A DNA stretch of 64,000 nucleotides from Oscillospiraceae bacterium (GCA_025758045.1 CP107208.1:2480001-2544000); one strand, 5' to 3'; positions 32,342 through 42,582 are shown, counted from the first letter of the stretch. The notes: a model not told the origin generated them from the sequence alone. Translations and numbers: made by a program.

Positions 32342-35300
32342 TTGAAACCCTTTGTTACCCAGGTATGGCCGCAGTTTACGGCCGATCAACAATTCTGCGA
32401 TGCCTTCGGCAGCGTCATTGTAGACTGTGTCGAGCTGCATCGCACCACCCGCCAGGTGATCCTCCGCCTGCGCAGCTCTGAACCCTTGGATCAGGCGCTG
32501 TGCGGGCGTCTTTGTGCTTCCCTGCAGGAGGTGTTCGCCGGGTACGAGCTGCATCTGCAAAACTACTTTGCCTACCCCAACATCACGCCAGAAGCCGTGC
32601 GCCTGATGATCGAGGAACTGAAAGAAAAAGGCATGCCGGTCAACGGTTTTCTTGATAAAAGCCAGCCTGTCGCCTTCGGCAGCGACGGCATCACAGTGCG
32701 CGTCAACGCAGGCCGCGCCATCCTCGAAAGCGTCGAACTGCCCCGTGTCCTGGCCGAGCTGATCCGGGAGCGTACCGGCAGCCTGCCCATCATCCGCCTG
32801 GCGGATACCGGCAAGGCCCGCACTGATGAGGAACTGGAGCAATATTTGCAGGAAAAGACCCCCGTTGTCAAGTTTGAGGCCAAGGAGACCCCGCCGGACT
32901 TCACAATCGAGGGCCTGGCCCTTACGGACAAGCCTGTCAAGCTGTTCTACGGCAAAAACTTCAAACCTACCGAGACACGCCGCCTCAATGACCTGGGCGA
33001 CGGCGGCAAGGTCACCATCTGGGGCGATGTTTTCGCCACCGAAGTCAAGGGCAGCCGCCGCAAAATTTATTTCACTTCCATCACCGACTATTCCGGCTCC
33101 GTCAACCTCAAAGTGCTGGGGGACGAGGACGCCGACATGTCCAAGTGGGAGAACCTCAAGCCTGGCACGACCCTCATCGTGCGCGGCAACTATATGTACG
33201 ATAAGTACGAGCATGACTATGTCGTGCTTCCTTACGATGTTCTGCAGGTCGAGCGCCAGCAGCGCCAGGATACCGCCCCCGAGGGCCACAAGCGCGTGGA
33301 GCTGCACCTGCACACCAAGTCCAGTTCGATGGACGCCTTCAATGATCCCGGCAAGATCGTGCGCCTGGCTCACCGCATGGGTCACCGTGCTATTGCCATC
33401 ACTGACCACGGCGTCTGCCAGGGCTACCCCGAAGCCATGCTGGCCACCGATGCCATCCACGAGACCGACCCCAACTTCAAGCTGATCTACGGCTGTGAGG
33501 CTTACTTCGTGGACGACATGATTCCCGCCGTCTACGGCAATGCCCAGATGGAACTGCCCGGCACCTTCGTCGTGTTTGACACCGAGACCACGGGCCTCGA
33601 TTCCAACGTCGAGCGCCTGACCGAGATCGGCGCCGTCTATGTCGAGAACGGCAAGATCAACGAGGAAAAGAAGTTCTGCACTTTCGTCAACCCCGGCAAG
33701 CCCATCCCGCAAAAGGTGGTGGACCTGACCGGCATCAACGATGCCATGGTCGCCGATGCCCCCAGCCCCGAAGAAGCTATTCGCGCCTTTAAGGAGTTCT
33801 GTGGCAATAACATTCTCGTTGCCCACAATGCCCACAGCTTTGATATGCTCTTCATCCGCAAAGCGGGGGAGAAGGCCGGTGTCAGCTGGGATGAAAACAC
33901 CTACATCGACACCCTGCCCATGGGTCAGGCGTTGTTCCCGGGCCTGCGCAACTACAAGCTGGACACCATCAACAAGCATCTGGAGATTCCGCCTTTCAAC
34001 CACCACCGCGCGGTCGATGACGCCATGGCGCTGGCCCGCATCTTCGAGGTCATGCTGTCTGATCTGGAAGAAAAGGACATCCACACCGTTGAGGCCATCA
34101 ACACCGGCCTTGGCGGCAACAAAGAGGTGCTTAAGAAAAAGTACTACCACCTGATCATTCTCGTGCAGAACCAGGTGGGTCTGAAAAACCTGTACCGCAT
34201 CGTCAGCGCGGCCCACACCCAGTATTTCTTTAAAAAGCCGCGCGTGCCCCGCAGTTTGTTGAACAAATACCGCGAGGGCCTGCTTCTTTCGCCCGCCTGC
34301 GAAGCTGGCGAGCTGTACCGCGCCATCGTGGCCGGCCAGCCCTACGAGCAGCTGCTGCGCATTGCTGACTATTACGACTATCTCGAAGTCCAGCCGCTTG
34401 GCAACAACGAGTTCATGGTCCGCAACGGCCAGGTGGAGTCCATTGACACAATCAAGGACTTCAACCGCACTGTCATCAAACTGGGCGAGGACCTGCACAA
34501 GCCCGTCGTCGCCACCGGCGACTCCCACTTCCAGGAGCCGGAGGACTGGATCTACCGCGCTGTCCTGCAGGCGGGCAACGGCTTCAAGGATGCCGACAAC
34601 CAGGCCCCGCTGTACTACCGCACCACCCCGGACATGCTGGACGATTTCAGCTACCTGCCTGAGGATAAGGCCTACGAGATCGTGGTGACCAACCCCAACA
34701 AGATCGCCGCCACCATCGATAACAACCTGCGCGCCATCCCCAAAGGCACCTACCCGCCCAGCATCCCCGGCGCCGAGGAAGAACTGCGTACCGACACCTG
34801 GAGCCACGCAGCCCGCGACTACGGCACACCCGTACCCGATGTGCTGCAAAAGCGCCTGAAGAAGGAGCTGGACTCCATCTGCGGCCACGGCTACGCCGTT
34901 TTGTACGTCATCGCCGTGCGTCTGGTGGCCTACTCCAACGCGGGCGGTTACCAGGTCGGCAGCCGTGGTTCCGTTGGATCTTCCGCCGTAGCACACTTTT
35001 CTGGCATTTCCGAGGTCAACTCGATGCCGCCGCACTATCTGTGCCCCAACTGCAAGCACAGTGAGTGGATCGACGACGGCATCCACTTCGACGGCTTCGA
35101 CCTGCCCGATAAGGATTGCCCGGTCTGCGGCAAGCCGATGCTCGTCGACGGCCATGACATTCCCTTCGAGACGTTCCTGGGCTTCTATGGCGACAAAGAG
35201 CCTGATATCGACCTGAACTTTTCCGGCATGTACCAATCCCACGTTCATCGTTATACCGAGGAATTGTTTGGAAAGGAAAACGTCTTTAAGGCCGGCACGG

Positions 35301-36649
35301 TATCCGGTCTGCAGGACAAGACTGCCTTCGGTTACGTCAAAAAGTATCTCGAAGAGCGCAGCAAGACCGTCAACCGTGCTGAGGAAAACCGCCTGGTCAT
35401 CGGCTGCACCGGCGTCAAGCGTACCACCGGCCAGCACCCCGGCGGCATGGTCGTCGTGCCGGATACCTTCGACATCTACGATTTCTGCGCCATCCAGCAC
35501 CCCGCCGACGACGTCAAAGGCGGTCTGCTGACCACCCACTTTGAATTTAAGTACCTGCACGATACGCTGCTCAAGCTGGACGAGCTGGGCCACGATGTGC
35601 CTACCTTCTACAAGTTCTTCGAGGAATACTCCGGCATCCCCATCGACTCGGTGCCGATGAACGACCCCAAGGTCTACAGCCTGCTCACCAGCCCTGAGGC
35701 CCTCGGCGTGACCGAGGAACAGATCGGCTCCAAGACCGGCACCTTCGGCATCCCCGAAATGGGCACCAACTTCGTGCGCCAGATGCTGCTGGATGCCCAG
35801 CCCAAAAACTTTTCTGAGCTGATCCAGATCTCCGGCCTGTCCCACGGCACCGACGTCTGGACCGGCAACGCCGACGAACTCATCCGTTCCGGTACCTGCA
35901 CGATTGCCGAAGTCATCGGCTGCCGTGACAGTATCATGCTGTACCTGCTGCGCAAAGGCCTGGAACCGAAGATGGCCTTCGACATCATGGAGGCCGTGCG
36001 TAAAGGCAAGGTCGCCAAGGGTGGCTTCAAGCCCGGCTGGGAGGAAGCCATGAAGGAACACGATGTGCCCGATTGGTACATCGAATCCTGCCGCAAGATC
36101 AAATATATGTTCCCCAAGGCCCACGCGGTGGCCTACCTGATGGCGGCCATCCGCCTGATGTGGTTCAAGGTCTACCACCCGGCCATCTTCTACGCGGTCT
36201 ACTTCACAGTCCGCGGCGCCGATATTGACTACGAGGCCGCCGTCGGCGGTGTGCGCGTAGCCAAGCAGCACTTGAAGGACAACGAGAAGATTCCCAAGGA
36301 AGAACGTACTGCCAAGGACGATGACGCTCTGGTCAGCCTGCAGCTGGAAAACGAGATGCTGCAGCGCGGCTGCCAGTTCCTGCCCATCGAACTGGGCAAG
36401 AGCTACGCCAGCAAGTACGTGGTCGAGGATGGCAAGGTCCGTCTGCCTTTCACCGCACTGCGCGGCCTGGGTGATGCCGCTGCCGTTGCACTGGAAGAGG
36501 CCACCATCCACGGCCAGCAGTACATCTCGGTTGAGGAGTTGCAGCAGGCCAGCGGCGTGGCGAACTCAGTATTCGATAAGCTGCGCTCTGTGGGTGCTTT
36601 GGGCAGCCTGCCCGAGACGAGCCAGGTCGACCTGTTCAGCCTGATGTAA
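32342..36649 (+). CDS. polC: DNA polymerase III alpha subunit, Gram-positive type PolC
   Basis: Replicative DNA polymerase of 1,435 residues with the PolC order of domains: N-terminal region, OB-fold (~215-310), PHP domain (HLHTKSSSMDA near 320) split by an inserted 3'-5' exonuclease (DTETTGLD near 413, continuing to AVDDAMALARIFE near 560), then the polymerase part with GSRGSVGSS near 880 and PDIDLNFS near 955, whose acidic residues bind the catalytic metals. A zinc-binding four-Cys set (CPNCKH...CPVCGKP, ~900-930) is present. The start is TTG 32342 with GAGG seven bases upstream. It ends the operon. Confidence 0.97.
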   Translation: MKPFVTQVWPQFTADQQFCDAFGSVIVDCVELHRTTRQVILRLRSSEPLDQALCGRLCASLQEVFAGYELHLQNYFAYPNITPEAVRLMIEELKEKGMPVNGFLDKSQPVAFGSDGITVRVNAGRAILESVELPRVLAELIRERTGSLPIIRLADTGKARTDEELEQYLQEKTPVVKFEAKETPPDFTIEGLALTDKPVKLFYGKNFKPTETRRLNDLGDGGKVTIWGDVFATEVKGSRRKIYFTSITDYSGSVNLKVLGDEDADMSKWENLKPGTTLIVRGNYMYDKYEHDYVVLPYDVLQVERQQRQDTAPEGHKRVELHLHTKSSSMDAFNDPGKIVRLAHRMGHRAIAITDHGVCQGYPEAMLATDAIHETDPNFKLIYGCEAYFVDDMIPAVYGNAQMELPGTFVVFDTETTGLDSNVERLTEIGAVYVENGKINEEKKFCTFVNPGKPIPQKVVDLTGINDAMVADAPSPEEAIRAFKEFCGNNILVAHNAHSFDMLFIRKAGEKAGVSWDENTYIDTLPMGQALFPGLRNYKLDTINKHLEIPPFNHHRAVDDAMALARIFEVMLSDLEEKDIHTVEAINTGLGGNKEVLKKKYYHLIILVQNQVGLKNLYRIVSAAHTQYFFKKPRVPRSLLNKYREGLLLSPACEAGELYRAIVAGQPYEQLLRIADYYDYLEVQPLGNNEFMVRNGQVESIDTIKDFNRTVIKLGEDLHKPVVATGDSHFQEPEDWIYRAVLQAGNGFKDADNQAPLYYRTTPDMLDDFSYLPEDKAYEIVVTNPNKIAATIDNNLRAIPKGTYPPSIPGAEEELRTDTWSHAARDYGTPVPDVLQKRLKKELDSICGHGYAVLYVIAVRLVAYSNAGGYQVGSRGSVGSSAVAHFSGISEVNSMPPHYLCPNCKHSEWIDDGIHFDGFDLPDKDCPVCGKPMLVDGHDIPFETFLGFYGDKEPDIDLNFSGMYQSHVHRYTEELFGKENVFKAGTVSGLQDKTAFGYVKKYLEERSKTVNRAEENRLVIGCTGVKRTTGQHPGGMVVVPDTFDIYDFCAIQHPADDVKGGLLTTHFEFKYLHDTLLKLDELGHDVPTFYKFFEEYSGIPIDSVPMNDPKVYSLLTSPEALGVTEEQIGSKTGTFGIPEMGTNFVRQMLLDAQPKNFSELIQISGLSHGTDVWTGNADELIRSGTCTIAEVIGCRDSIMLYLLRKGLEPKMAFDIMEAVRKGKVAKGGFKPGWEEAMKEHDVPDWYIESCRKIKYMFPKAHAVAYLMAAIRLMWFKVYHPAIFYAVYFTVRGADIDYEAAVGGVRVAKQHLKDNEKIPKEERTAKDDDALVSLQLENEMLQRGCQFLPIELGKSYASKYVVEDGKVRLPFTALRGLGDAAAVALEEATIHGQQYISVEELQQASGVANSVFDKLRSVGALGSLPETSQVDLFSLM

Positions 36650-36688
36650 AGACTGCCTAATTTCATTTGTAAAAGATTGTGCTTTCCC

Positions 36689-36717
36689 TTGCTGACGGGG
36701 TGAAAAAAGGGTATAAT
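36689..36717 (+). promoter_or_regulatory. Predicted promoter of the membrane SGNH hydrolase gene
   Basis: TTGCTG, 17 bases, consensus TATAAT. Confidence 0.65.
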
Positions 36718-36756
36718 AGTACCGTCCTAAAATTACGGAAAGTCAGGAGCTATTCA

Positions 36757-37785
36757 ATGTCTGATTTTTATACCTACCGCAATGAAGTAGCCGGAAAAAA
36801 GCGCAAACGCAGCCTGATGCTGGCACTGCTCATTGTTTTAGCCGCAGCCTGCGCCGGTGTCGGCTGGTTCTGGATGCAGCGCGATGCTCAGCCCGCCGAG
36901 GGTGAAGCCGCCGCTGCCGAGCCTGTCTCCACTTCAGAAAGCACCGAGGCCGAGTCCGAAGCCCCCGTTGAAGCGACCGCTCCCGCTGAGCCTGTCAGTA
37001 CAGGAGATGGCCCGGCCCGCATCGTGCAGGCCGTCGATACCGCCGTGTGGGATACCTCCACGGCCGTCGAGCAAACCATCGATACCGAATACCTCAACAC
37101 CGACCACCGCATGGTAGCTGTCCCCATGCTGGGCACCGTAACGTCCTCCTACTTTGATACCGTCACCTTCGCGGGCGACAGTATCGCTTCAGGCCTGGGC
37201 ATCTACGATACCGGCTACAAAAATGCCCACTATGCCACCTATGTCAGCGCAGGCGTGCAGACCTTCGTCAATAACGTCAGCGTGAAGAATGCCGTCACCG
37301 GAGCCACCGAGACCCCTATGGAGACCATCGTGGCCAGCCAGCCAGATTACCTGTATATCCTGGTGGGCACCAACAACCTGGTCGTGCAGGGCAGCGAGGA
37401 GAGCTTCATCGCTTACTACGAGCGTCTGATCGACATGCTGCGCGAGCAGCTTAACCCCGGCGTTGCCTTCTATATCCAGTCCATTCCCGGCGTGCAGGAG
37501 GATGTCGTCCAAAGCAAGCCCGGCCTGGATAACGCCCGCATTGCCACTGCCAACGACCTGCTGGCCAATATGGCGCTGCGCAAGGGCTGCTACTTCGTCA
37601 ATGTGCGCGAGGTGCTGACCAATCCCGCCGACGGCAGCCAGTACGATGACTACGCCACCAAGGACGGCGTACACTTCAACGCCGCAGGCTACCAGGCCTG
37701 GGCGGACTACCTGGCCACTCACACGGTGTGGAACCGCCGCAGCCAGTACCTCGGCCAGAACCCCTACTATATCTACGGCGCATAA
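36757..37785 (+). CDS. Membrane-anchored SGNH/GDSL hydrolase
   Basis: A 342-residue protein with a basic N-terminus (KKRKR), one membrane helix (~21-37) and an extracytoplasmic SGNH domain after a Glu/Ala/Ser-rich linker (~43-88). Catalytic blocks: TFAGDSIASG (Ser ~146), LVGTNNL (Asn ~209) and KDGVHFNAAGY (Asp/His ~310). Members of this family are often cell-wall or polysaccharide O-acetyl esterases. CAGGAGC precedes the ATG. It has its own promoter and terminator, so it is a single-gene unit between polC and the glycogen genes. It shares only the catalytic fold with the lipoprotein at 8045-9757. Substrate unknown. Confidence 0.82.
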   Translation: MSDFYTYRNEVAGKKRKRSLMLALLIVLAAACAGVGWFWMQRDAQPAEGEAAAAEPVSTSESTEAESEAPVEATAPAEPVSTGDGPARIVQAVDTAVWDTSTAVEQTIDTEYLNTDHRMVAVPMLGTVTSSYFDTVTFAGDSIASGLGIYDTGYKNAHYATYVSAGVQTFVNNVSVKNAVTGATETPMETIVASQPDYLYILVGTNNLVVQGSEESFIAYYERLIDMLREQLNPGVAFYIQSIPGVQEDVVQSKPGLDNARIATANDLLANMALRKGCYFVNVREVLTNPADGSQYDDYATKDGVHFNAAGYQAWADYLATHTVWNRRSQYLGQNPYYIYGA

Positions 37786-37796
37786 CTTTAACAAAA

Positions 37797-37837
37797 CCCA
37801 TACAAGGTGTAAAAAGCACCTTGTATGGGTCTTTTTT
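37797..37837 (+). terminator. Terminator of the SGNH hydrolase gene
   Basis: CCCATACAAGGTG and CACCTTGTATGGG form a perfect 13-bp stem with a T-rich tail. Confidence 0.9.
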
Positions 37838-37933
37838 ATACACCCGTACAAGAAACGCTGCTGATTTGTGTCGATTTTATACAAATACAAAACAACTCCC
37901 AACAAATTTTTAGCAGATTATTACAAGAAAGCC

Positions 37934-37962
37934 TTGAAATTTATGTACGAAACAGGTAATAT
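37934..37962 (+). promoter_or_regulatory. Predicted promoter of the glg operon
   Basis: TTGAAA, 17 bases, TAATAT, about 60 bases ahead of glgB. Confidence 0.65.
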
Positions 37963-38020
37963 AGAGTTAGTAAATATTCGGGGCTGTCCATTTAGGGCTG
38001 TTCCAAAAGGGGAGATTACG

Positions 38021-40084
38021 TTGAAGCAACGCAAGCAAGCGCCCAATAGTTCTGATCTGCCCGTTTACCTGTTCAAGCAGGGCAACAATCAGGAGGCGTA
38101 CCGCTACTTTGGCGCGCATTTGGAAGTGCAGGACGGTGTCCCCGGCGCGGTTTTCCGTGTCTGGGCGCCCCATGCAAAAGCAGTTGCTGTTGTAGGTGAT
38201 TTCAACAGCTGGGTTCCCGGCGAACACACGATGCACAAAGTGACCGATGGCATCTGGGAACTGTTCATTCCGGGCATCAAGGAATACGATATTTATAAGT
38301 ACTGCATCACCACCTCGTCCGATGAACTGATCTACAAATCTGACCCTTACGCATTCCATACCGAGACCCGTCCCTCCAACGGCAGCAAGGTCTACGATAT
38401 TGAGGGCTACGCCTGGGGTGACGACCACTGGACCAAAGAGTCCGCCAAGCGGGATGTCATCAACAGCCCGATGTCCATCTACGAGATGCAGGCTGGCAGC
38501 TGGAAGATGAAGGATGCCGAGAACGGCACCCCGTACAACTACGCAGAGCTGGCCGACGAGCTGATTCCCTACATAAAAGATATGGGCTACACCCATGTTG
38601 AACTGCTGCCCATCACCGAGTATCCGTTCGATGGCAGCTGGGGCTATCAGGTCACGGGCTATTTTGCCCCCACCAGCCGCTATGGCACTCCAAAGGACTT
38701 CATGACCTTTGTGGACAAGCTCCACCAGGCAGGCATCGGCGTCATTCTGGATTGGGTTCCTGCCCATTTTCCGAAGGACGGTTACGGCCTGTACATGTTC
38801 GACGGCGCCCCATGCTACGAGGACCCCAACCCCCGCCGCGGCGAACACAAAGAGTGGGGCACCATGGTCTTCAACTACGGCATGAAGGAAGTTGAAAGCT
38901 TCCTGATCTCCAGCGCCATGTTCTGGGTAGACAAATATCACGTCGACGGCCTGCGCGTAGACGCCGTGGCCAGCATGCTGTATCTGGACTACAACCGCAA
39001 GGACGGCGAGTGGGAGCAGAACTGCAAGGGCGGTAAGGAAAACCTGGAAGCCATCGCTTTCCTGCAAAAGCTGAATACTGCCATCCTGGGCAAGTATCCC
39101 CATAAGATGATGATTGCCGAGGAATCCACCGCCTGGCCGCTGGTCACCAAACCGGCCGCCGATGGGGGATTGGGCTTCAACTTCAAGTGGAACATGGGCT
39201 GGATGAACGATATGCTCAGCTACATGAAGACCGACCCGCTCTTCCGTGCTGGCAACCATGGCAAGGTCACTTTCAGCTTCTTCTACGCTTTCAGCGAGAA
39301 TTTTGTGCTGCCCATCAGCCACGACGAAGTCGTCCACGGCAAGTGCAGCCTCATCAATAAGATGCCCGGCGATTACGAGCAGAAGTTTGCCAATCTGCGC
39401 ACATTCTACGGCTACATGGCCGCGCACCCCGGCAAAAAGCTGCTTTTCATGGGCCAGGAGTTCGGCCAGTTCATCGAGTGGGACGAGAAAAAGCCCCTGG
39501 ACTGGATGCTGCTTAGCTACGACAAGCACCGTCAGCTGCAGGACTATGTCAAGGATCTGAACCACCTGTACCACGACACACCCGCCCTGTGGCAGGTCGA
39601 TTACAGCTGGGAGGGTTTCCAGTGGATCGTGCCCGATGACAGCAAGCAGAGTGTGATCGCGTTCCTGCGCCGTGATGCTGCGGGCAAGATGCTGCTGGTC
39701 GTCTGCAACTTCAATCCTGTGCTGCGCCAGGACTACCAGATGGGCGTGCCCAACCCCGGCAGCTACAAAGAAATCCTGAATTCCGATGACAAGAAATACG
39801 GCGGCTCCGGTGTCACCAACGGCACCGTCAAGGCAGAAAAGGGCGAGATGCACGGCTTCGAGCAGCATATTTCGCTGACACTGCCGCCGTTGTCTACCGT
39901 ATACTTCCAGGTGCCTGCTGCCCGCAAGCCCCGCGCTAAAAAAGCCGCCGAGGCAGCGGACGCTGCAGCCAAGCCCGTGAAGAAAACCGCCGCTAAAGCA
40001 AAGAAAGCGGCCCCGGCAGCGGAAACCGCTGCCACCGCCTCCAAGCGCCGCGGGCGCCCCGCTAAGGCCAAAACGCCGGTTTAA
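38021..40084 (+). CDS. glgB: 1,4-alpha-glucan branching enzyme with histone-H1-like tail
   Basis: Adds alpha-1,6 branches to glycogen. An N-terminal CBM48 domain (FRVWAPHAKAVAVVGDFNSW) is followed by the GH13 barrel with nucleophile Asp in GLRVDAV, acid Glu in IAEESTAW and the conserved SHDEVVHG. A C-terminal beta domain ends near residue 632. The last 55 residues (~633-687) are a Lys/Ala/Pro-rich tail with KKTAAKAKKA and the AT-hook-like KRRGRPAK, which is not part of the enzyme family. The TTG at 38021 is taken as start because AAAGGGGAG lies seven bases before it; the frame is open further upstream, across the promoter. glgC follows after 69 bases. Confidence 0.93.
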   Translation: MKQRKQAPNSSDLPVYLFKQGNNQEAYRYFGAHLEVQDGVPGAVFRVWAPHAKAVAVVGDFNSWVPGEHTMHKVTDGIWELFIPGIKEYDIYKYCITTSSDELIYKSDPYAFHTETRPSNGSKVYDIEGYAWGDDHWTKESAKRDVINSPMSIYEMQAGSWKMKDAENGTPYNYAELADELIPYIKDMGYTHVELLPITEYPFDGSWGYQVTGYFAPTSRYGTPKDFMTFVDKLHQAGIGVILDWVPAHFPKDGYGLYMFDGAPCYEDPNPRRGEHKEWGTMVFNYGMKEVESFLISSAMFWVDKYHVDGLRVDAVASMLYLDYNRKDGEWEQNCKGGKENLEAIAFLQKLNTAILGKYPHKMMIAEESTAWPLVTKPAADGGLGFNFKWNMGWMNDMLSYMKTDPLFRAGNHGKVTFSFFYAFSENFVLPISHDEVVHGKCSLINKMPGDYEQKFANLRTFYGYMAAHPGKKLLFMGQEFGQFIEWDEKKPLDWMLLSYDKHRQLQDYVKDLNHLYHDTPALWQVDYSWEGFQWIVPDDSKQSVIAFLRRDAAGKMLLVVCNFNPVLRQDYQMGVPNPGSYKEILNSDDKKYGGSGVTNGTVKAEKGEMHGFEQHISLTLPPLSTVYFQVPAARKPRAKKAAEAADAAAKPVKKTAAKAKKAAPAAETAATASKRRGRPAKAKTPV

Positions 40085-40153
40085 CCGTGCGAGATGGATA
40101 AACACCACTGTTCAACAATGGCGTAAAGCCAGAATGTTAAGGGGAGAAATCTT

Positions 40154-41377
40154 ATGGCAAAAGAAATGATCGCAATGATCCTGGCAGGCGGTCAGGGCTC
40201 GCGTCTGTACGCGCTGACCCAAAAGCTCGCCAAACCTGCAGTACCGTTCGGCGGTAAATATCGTATCATCGATTTCCCGCTGTCCAACTGCGTCAACTCC
40301 GACATTGATACCGTCGGTATCCTTACCCAGTATCAGCCCCTCGTCTTGAACGAGTATATCGGCAATGGCCAGCCCTGGGACCTGGACCGTCTGCATGGCG
40401 GCGTCCATGTTTTGCCGCCGTATCAGCAGGCTTCCGGCTCTGACTGGTACAAGGGCACAGCCAACGCTATCTATCAGAACATTTCCTTCATTGATCGTTA
40501 TGATCCCAAGTACGTCATCATCCTGTCCGGCGACCAGATCTGCAAGCAGGATTACTCCGACTTCCTGCGTTTCCATAAGGAAAAGGACGCCGAGTTCTCC
40601 GTCGCTGTTATGGAAGTGCCCTGGAGCGAGGCTTCCCGCTTCGGACTGATGGTCACCGACGAGAACGACAAGATCAGCGAGTTCCAGGAGAAGCCGAAGA
40701 ACCCGAAGTCCAACCTGGCTTCCATGGGTATCTACATCTTCAACTGGGATGTGCTGAAGAAATACCTCACCGAGGACGAAGCCGATCCCAACTCCGAGAA
40801 CGACTTTGGCAAAAACGTCATCCCCAACCTGCTGAAAGACGGCCGCCGTATGTATGCCTATCATTTCAGCGGCTACTGGAAGGATGTCGGCACCATCTCC
40901 AGCCTGTGGCAGGCCAACATGGAGGTCCTGGACCCCAGTCATTCCGGCATCAACCTGTTTGATGAGAACTGGAAGATCTACTCCCGCAACTCCGGCAAGC
41001 CCTGCCAGCAGATCGGCAGCGATGCAACCATCGTCAACTCCATGATCTCCGAAGGCTGCAAAGTCAACGGCACGGTCAACAACTCCATCCTCTTCCCGGG
41101 CGTTGTCGTCGAGAAGGGTGCTACCGTTGAGGCTGCCGTGATTATGGGCGGCACCGTCATCAAGGCGGGCGCTTCCGTCAAGCACTGCATTGTGGCCGAA
41201 AATGTCAAGGTTGAAGAGGGTGCTACCGTCGGCGCTATGCCCGAAGGCAGCCTGAACATTGAGGAACCCGGCGATGTTGCCACGGTCGGTTCCGGTGTCG
41301 TCATCGGCAAGGGTGCTACCGTCGGCCCCAAGGCAATGGTTTCCAGTGATGTAAAGGATGGTGAGGAACAATGGTAA
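40154..41377 (+). CDS. glgC: Glucose-1-phosphate adenylyltransferase, catalytic subunit
   Basis: Makes ADP-glucose from glucose-1-phosphate and ATP, the committed step to glycogen. 407 residues: nucleotidyltransferase domain with AGGQGSRLYALT (nucleotide loop), FGGKYRIIDFPLSNC and EFQEKPKNPKSN; a left-handed beta-helix C-terminal domain from ~290. AAGGGGAG precedes the ATG. It overlaps glgD by seven bases, as expected for subunits of one GlgC/GlgD enzyme. Confidence 0.96.
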   Translation: MAKEMIAMILAGGQGSRLYALTQKLAKPAVPFGGKYRIIDFPLSNCVNSDIDTVGILTQYQPLVLNEYIGNGQPWDLDRLHGGVHVLPPYQQASGSDWYKGTANAIYQNISFIDRYDPKYVIILSGDQICKQDYSDFLRFHKEKDAEFSVAVMEVPWSEASRFGLMVTDENDKISEFQEKPKNPKSNLASMGIYIFNWDVLKKYLTEDEADPNSENDFGKNVIPNLLKDGRRMYAYHFSGYWKDVGTISSLWQANMEVLDPSHSGINLFDENWKIYSRNSGKPCQQIGSDATIVNSMISEGCKVNGTVNNSILFPGVVVEKGATVEAAVIMGGTVIKAGASVKHCIVAENVKVEEGATVGAMPEGSLNIEEPGDVATVGSGVVIGKGATVGPKAMVSSDVKDGEEQW

Positions 41378-42495
41378 ACAGCAACGTCAACGCACTCGGC
41401 GTCATTTTCGCCAATACCTATGATAACCTCGTTCCCGAGCTGGTGGCGGAGCGCTCCATGGCCTCCATCCCCTTCGGCGGACGTTATCGCCTGATCGACT
41501 TCACGCTGTCCAGCATGGCCAATGCCGGCATCGACAACGTGTCTGTCATTGTTCGTAAAAACTACCACTCCTTGATGGACCATTTGGGTGCCGGTCGTGA
41601 ATGGGATCTGACCCGTAAGCGCGGCGGCTTGAACATTGTCCCGCCTTTTGCAGAGCGCAGCGTCAAGATGTACTCCGGCCGTGTCGATGCTCTGGACAGC
41701 ATTCTGAACTGGCTGGAAGCCCAGAAAGAACGCTATGTCATTCTTTCTGACTCCTACATTGCCATGAACTTCGACTTCGGCAGCTTGATCGATGCCCACG
41801 TTGCATCCGGCGCTGACGTCACCATGGTCTACAACCGCGCCCCCATCCCTGAGGGTGCCCGCAGCGATAACTACACCATCCGCATCGATGAGACCGGCCG
41901 TGTGCAGGAGATCCTGTCCAACGACTATCGTATGGGTGAGCAGAACCTCGCCATGAACATCTACGTCATTGAGCGCGAGAGCCTGATCCACCTGATCCAC
42001 GATGCAGCCGTCCGCGGTCTTGTCTACTTCGAGCGCGACATCCTGGCCCGCAACCTGAAGCTGCTCAACGTCCAGGCTTACGAGTTCAAGGGCTATGCCG
42101 CCCGTGTCTCTGACATGAAGAGTTACTTTGACGAGAACATGCGCCTGCTGCAGGATGGCAGCATGGACGCCCTGTTCGGACCGGCTCCCATCTACACCAA
42201 GATCCGTGACGATAACCCCACCCGCTATGTGGCAGGCAGCTCCGTCAAGAACAGCCTGCTGGCTGATGGCTGCGTCATCGAGGGCACCGTCGAGAACTGC
42301 GTGCTGTTCCGCGGCTGCCAGGTCAAGAAGGGTGCTGTCGTCAAAAACTGTGTCCTGATGCAGGATACCGTTGTGGAGACCGATTGCGGTGTAGAGTATG
42401 TTGTCACGGACAAGAACGTCCACATCACCGCAGGCAAGAAGCTGGCCGGCACCGATACCTTCCCGGTATTCGTCGCTAAGAACCACAGCGTATAA
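41371..42495 (+). CDS. glgD: GlgD subunit of glucose-1-phosphate adenylyltransferase
   Basis: Regulatory or non-catalytic paralogue of GlgC found in Firmicutes; 374 residues. The nucleotidyltransferase fold is recognisable (FGGRYRLIDFTLSSMANAG) but the glycine-rich AGGxGxR nucleotide loop is replaced by VIFANTYDNLVPELV, so independent catalysis is unlikely. A beta-helix C-terminal region follows. The start overlaps the end of glgC, implying coupled synthesis. Confidence 0.94.
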   Translation: MVNSNVNALGVIFANTYDNLVPELVAERSMASIPFGGRYRLIDFTLSSMANAGIDNVSVIVRKNYHSLMDHLGAGREWDLTRKRGGLNIVPPFAERSVKMYSGRVDALDSILNWLEAQKERYVILSDSYIAMNFDFGSLIDAHVASGADVTMVYNRAPIPEGARSDNYTIRIDETGRVQEILSNDYRMGEQNLAMNIYVIERESLIHLIHDAAVRGLVYFERDILARNLKLLNVQAYEFKGYAARVSDMKSYFDENMRLLQDGSMDALFGPAPIYTKIRDDNPTRYVAGSSVKNSLLADGCVIEGTVENCVLFRGCQVKKGAVVKNCVLMQDTVVETDCGVEYVVTDKNVHITAGKKLAGTDTFPVFVAKNHSV

Positions 42496-42543
42496 CAGCT
42501 CATAGAGGTTGTACTCCCTCTCCCCGGAGGCAGCTTTTGATGA

Positions 42544-42582
42544 GAGGACGGGGGAGATCAGACCTTCCCCGTCCTCATATTT
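42544..42582 (+). terminator. Terminator-like hairpin between glgD and glgA
   Basis: GAGGACGGGG and CCCCGTCCTC form a perfect 10-bp stem followed by ATATTTTTG. It may reduce read-through into glgA. Confidence 0.75.

Noticed and set aside
30875..36511. A minus-strand open frame of 1,878 codons across rseP, ispG and polC
   Set aside because: It is antisense to three well-identified genes, has no recognisable domain or ribosome site, and arises from the high GC content at third codon positions.
37967..40108. A minus-strand open frame of 713 codons
   Set aside because: Antisense shadow of glgB with no domain signature.
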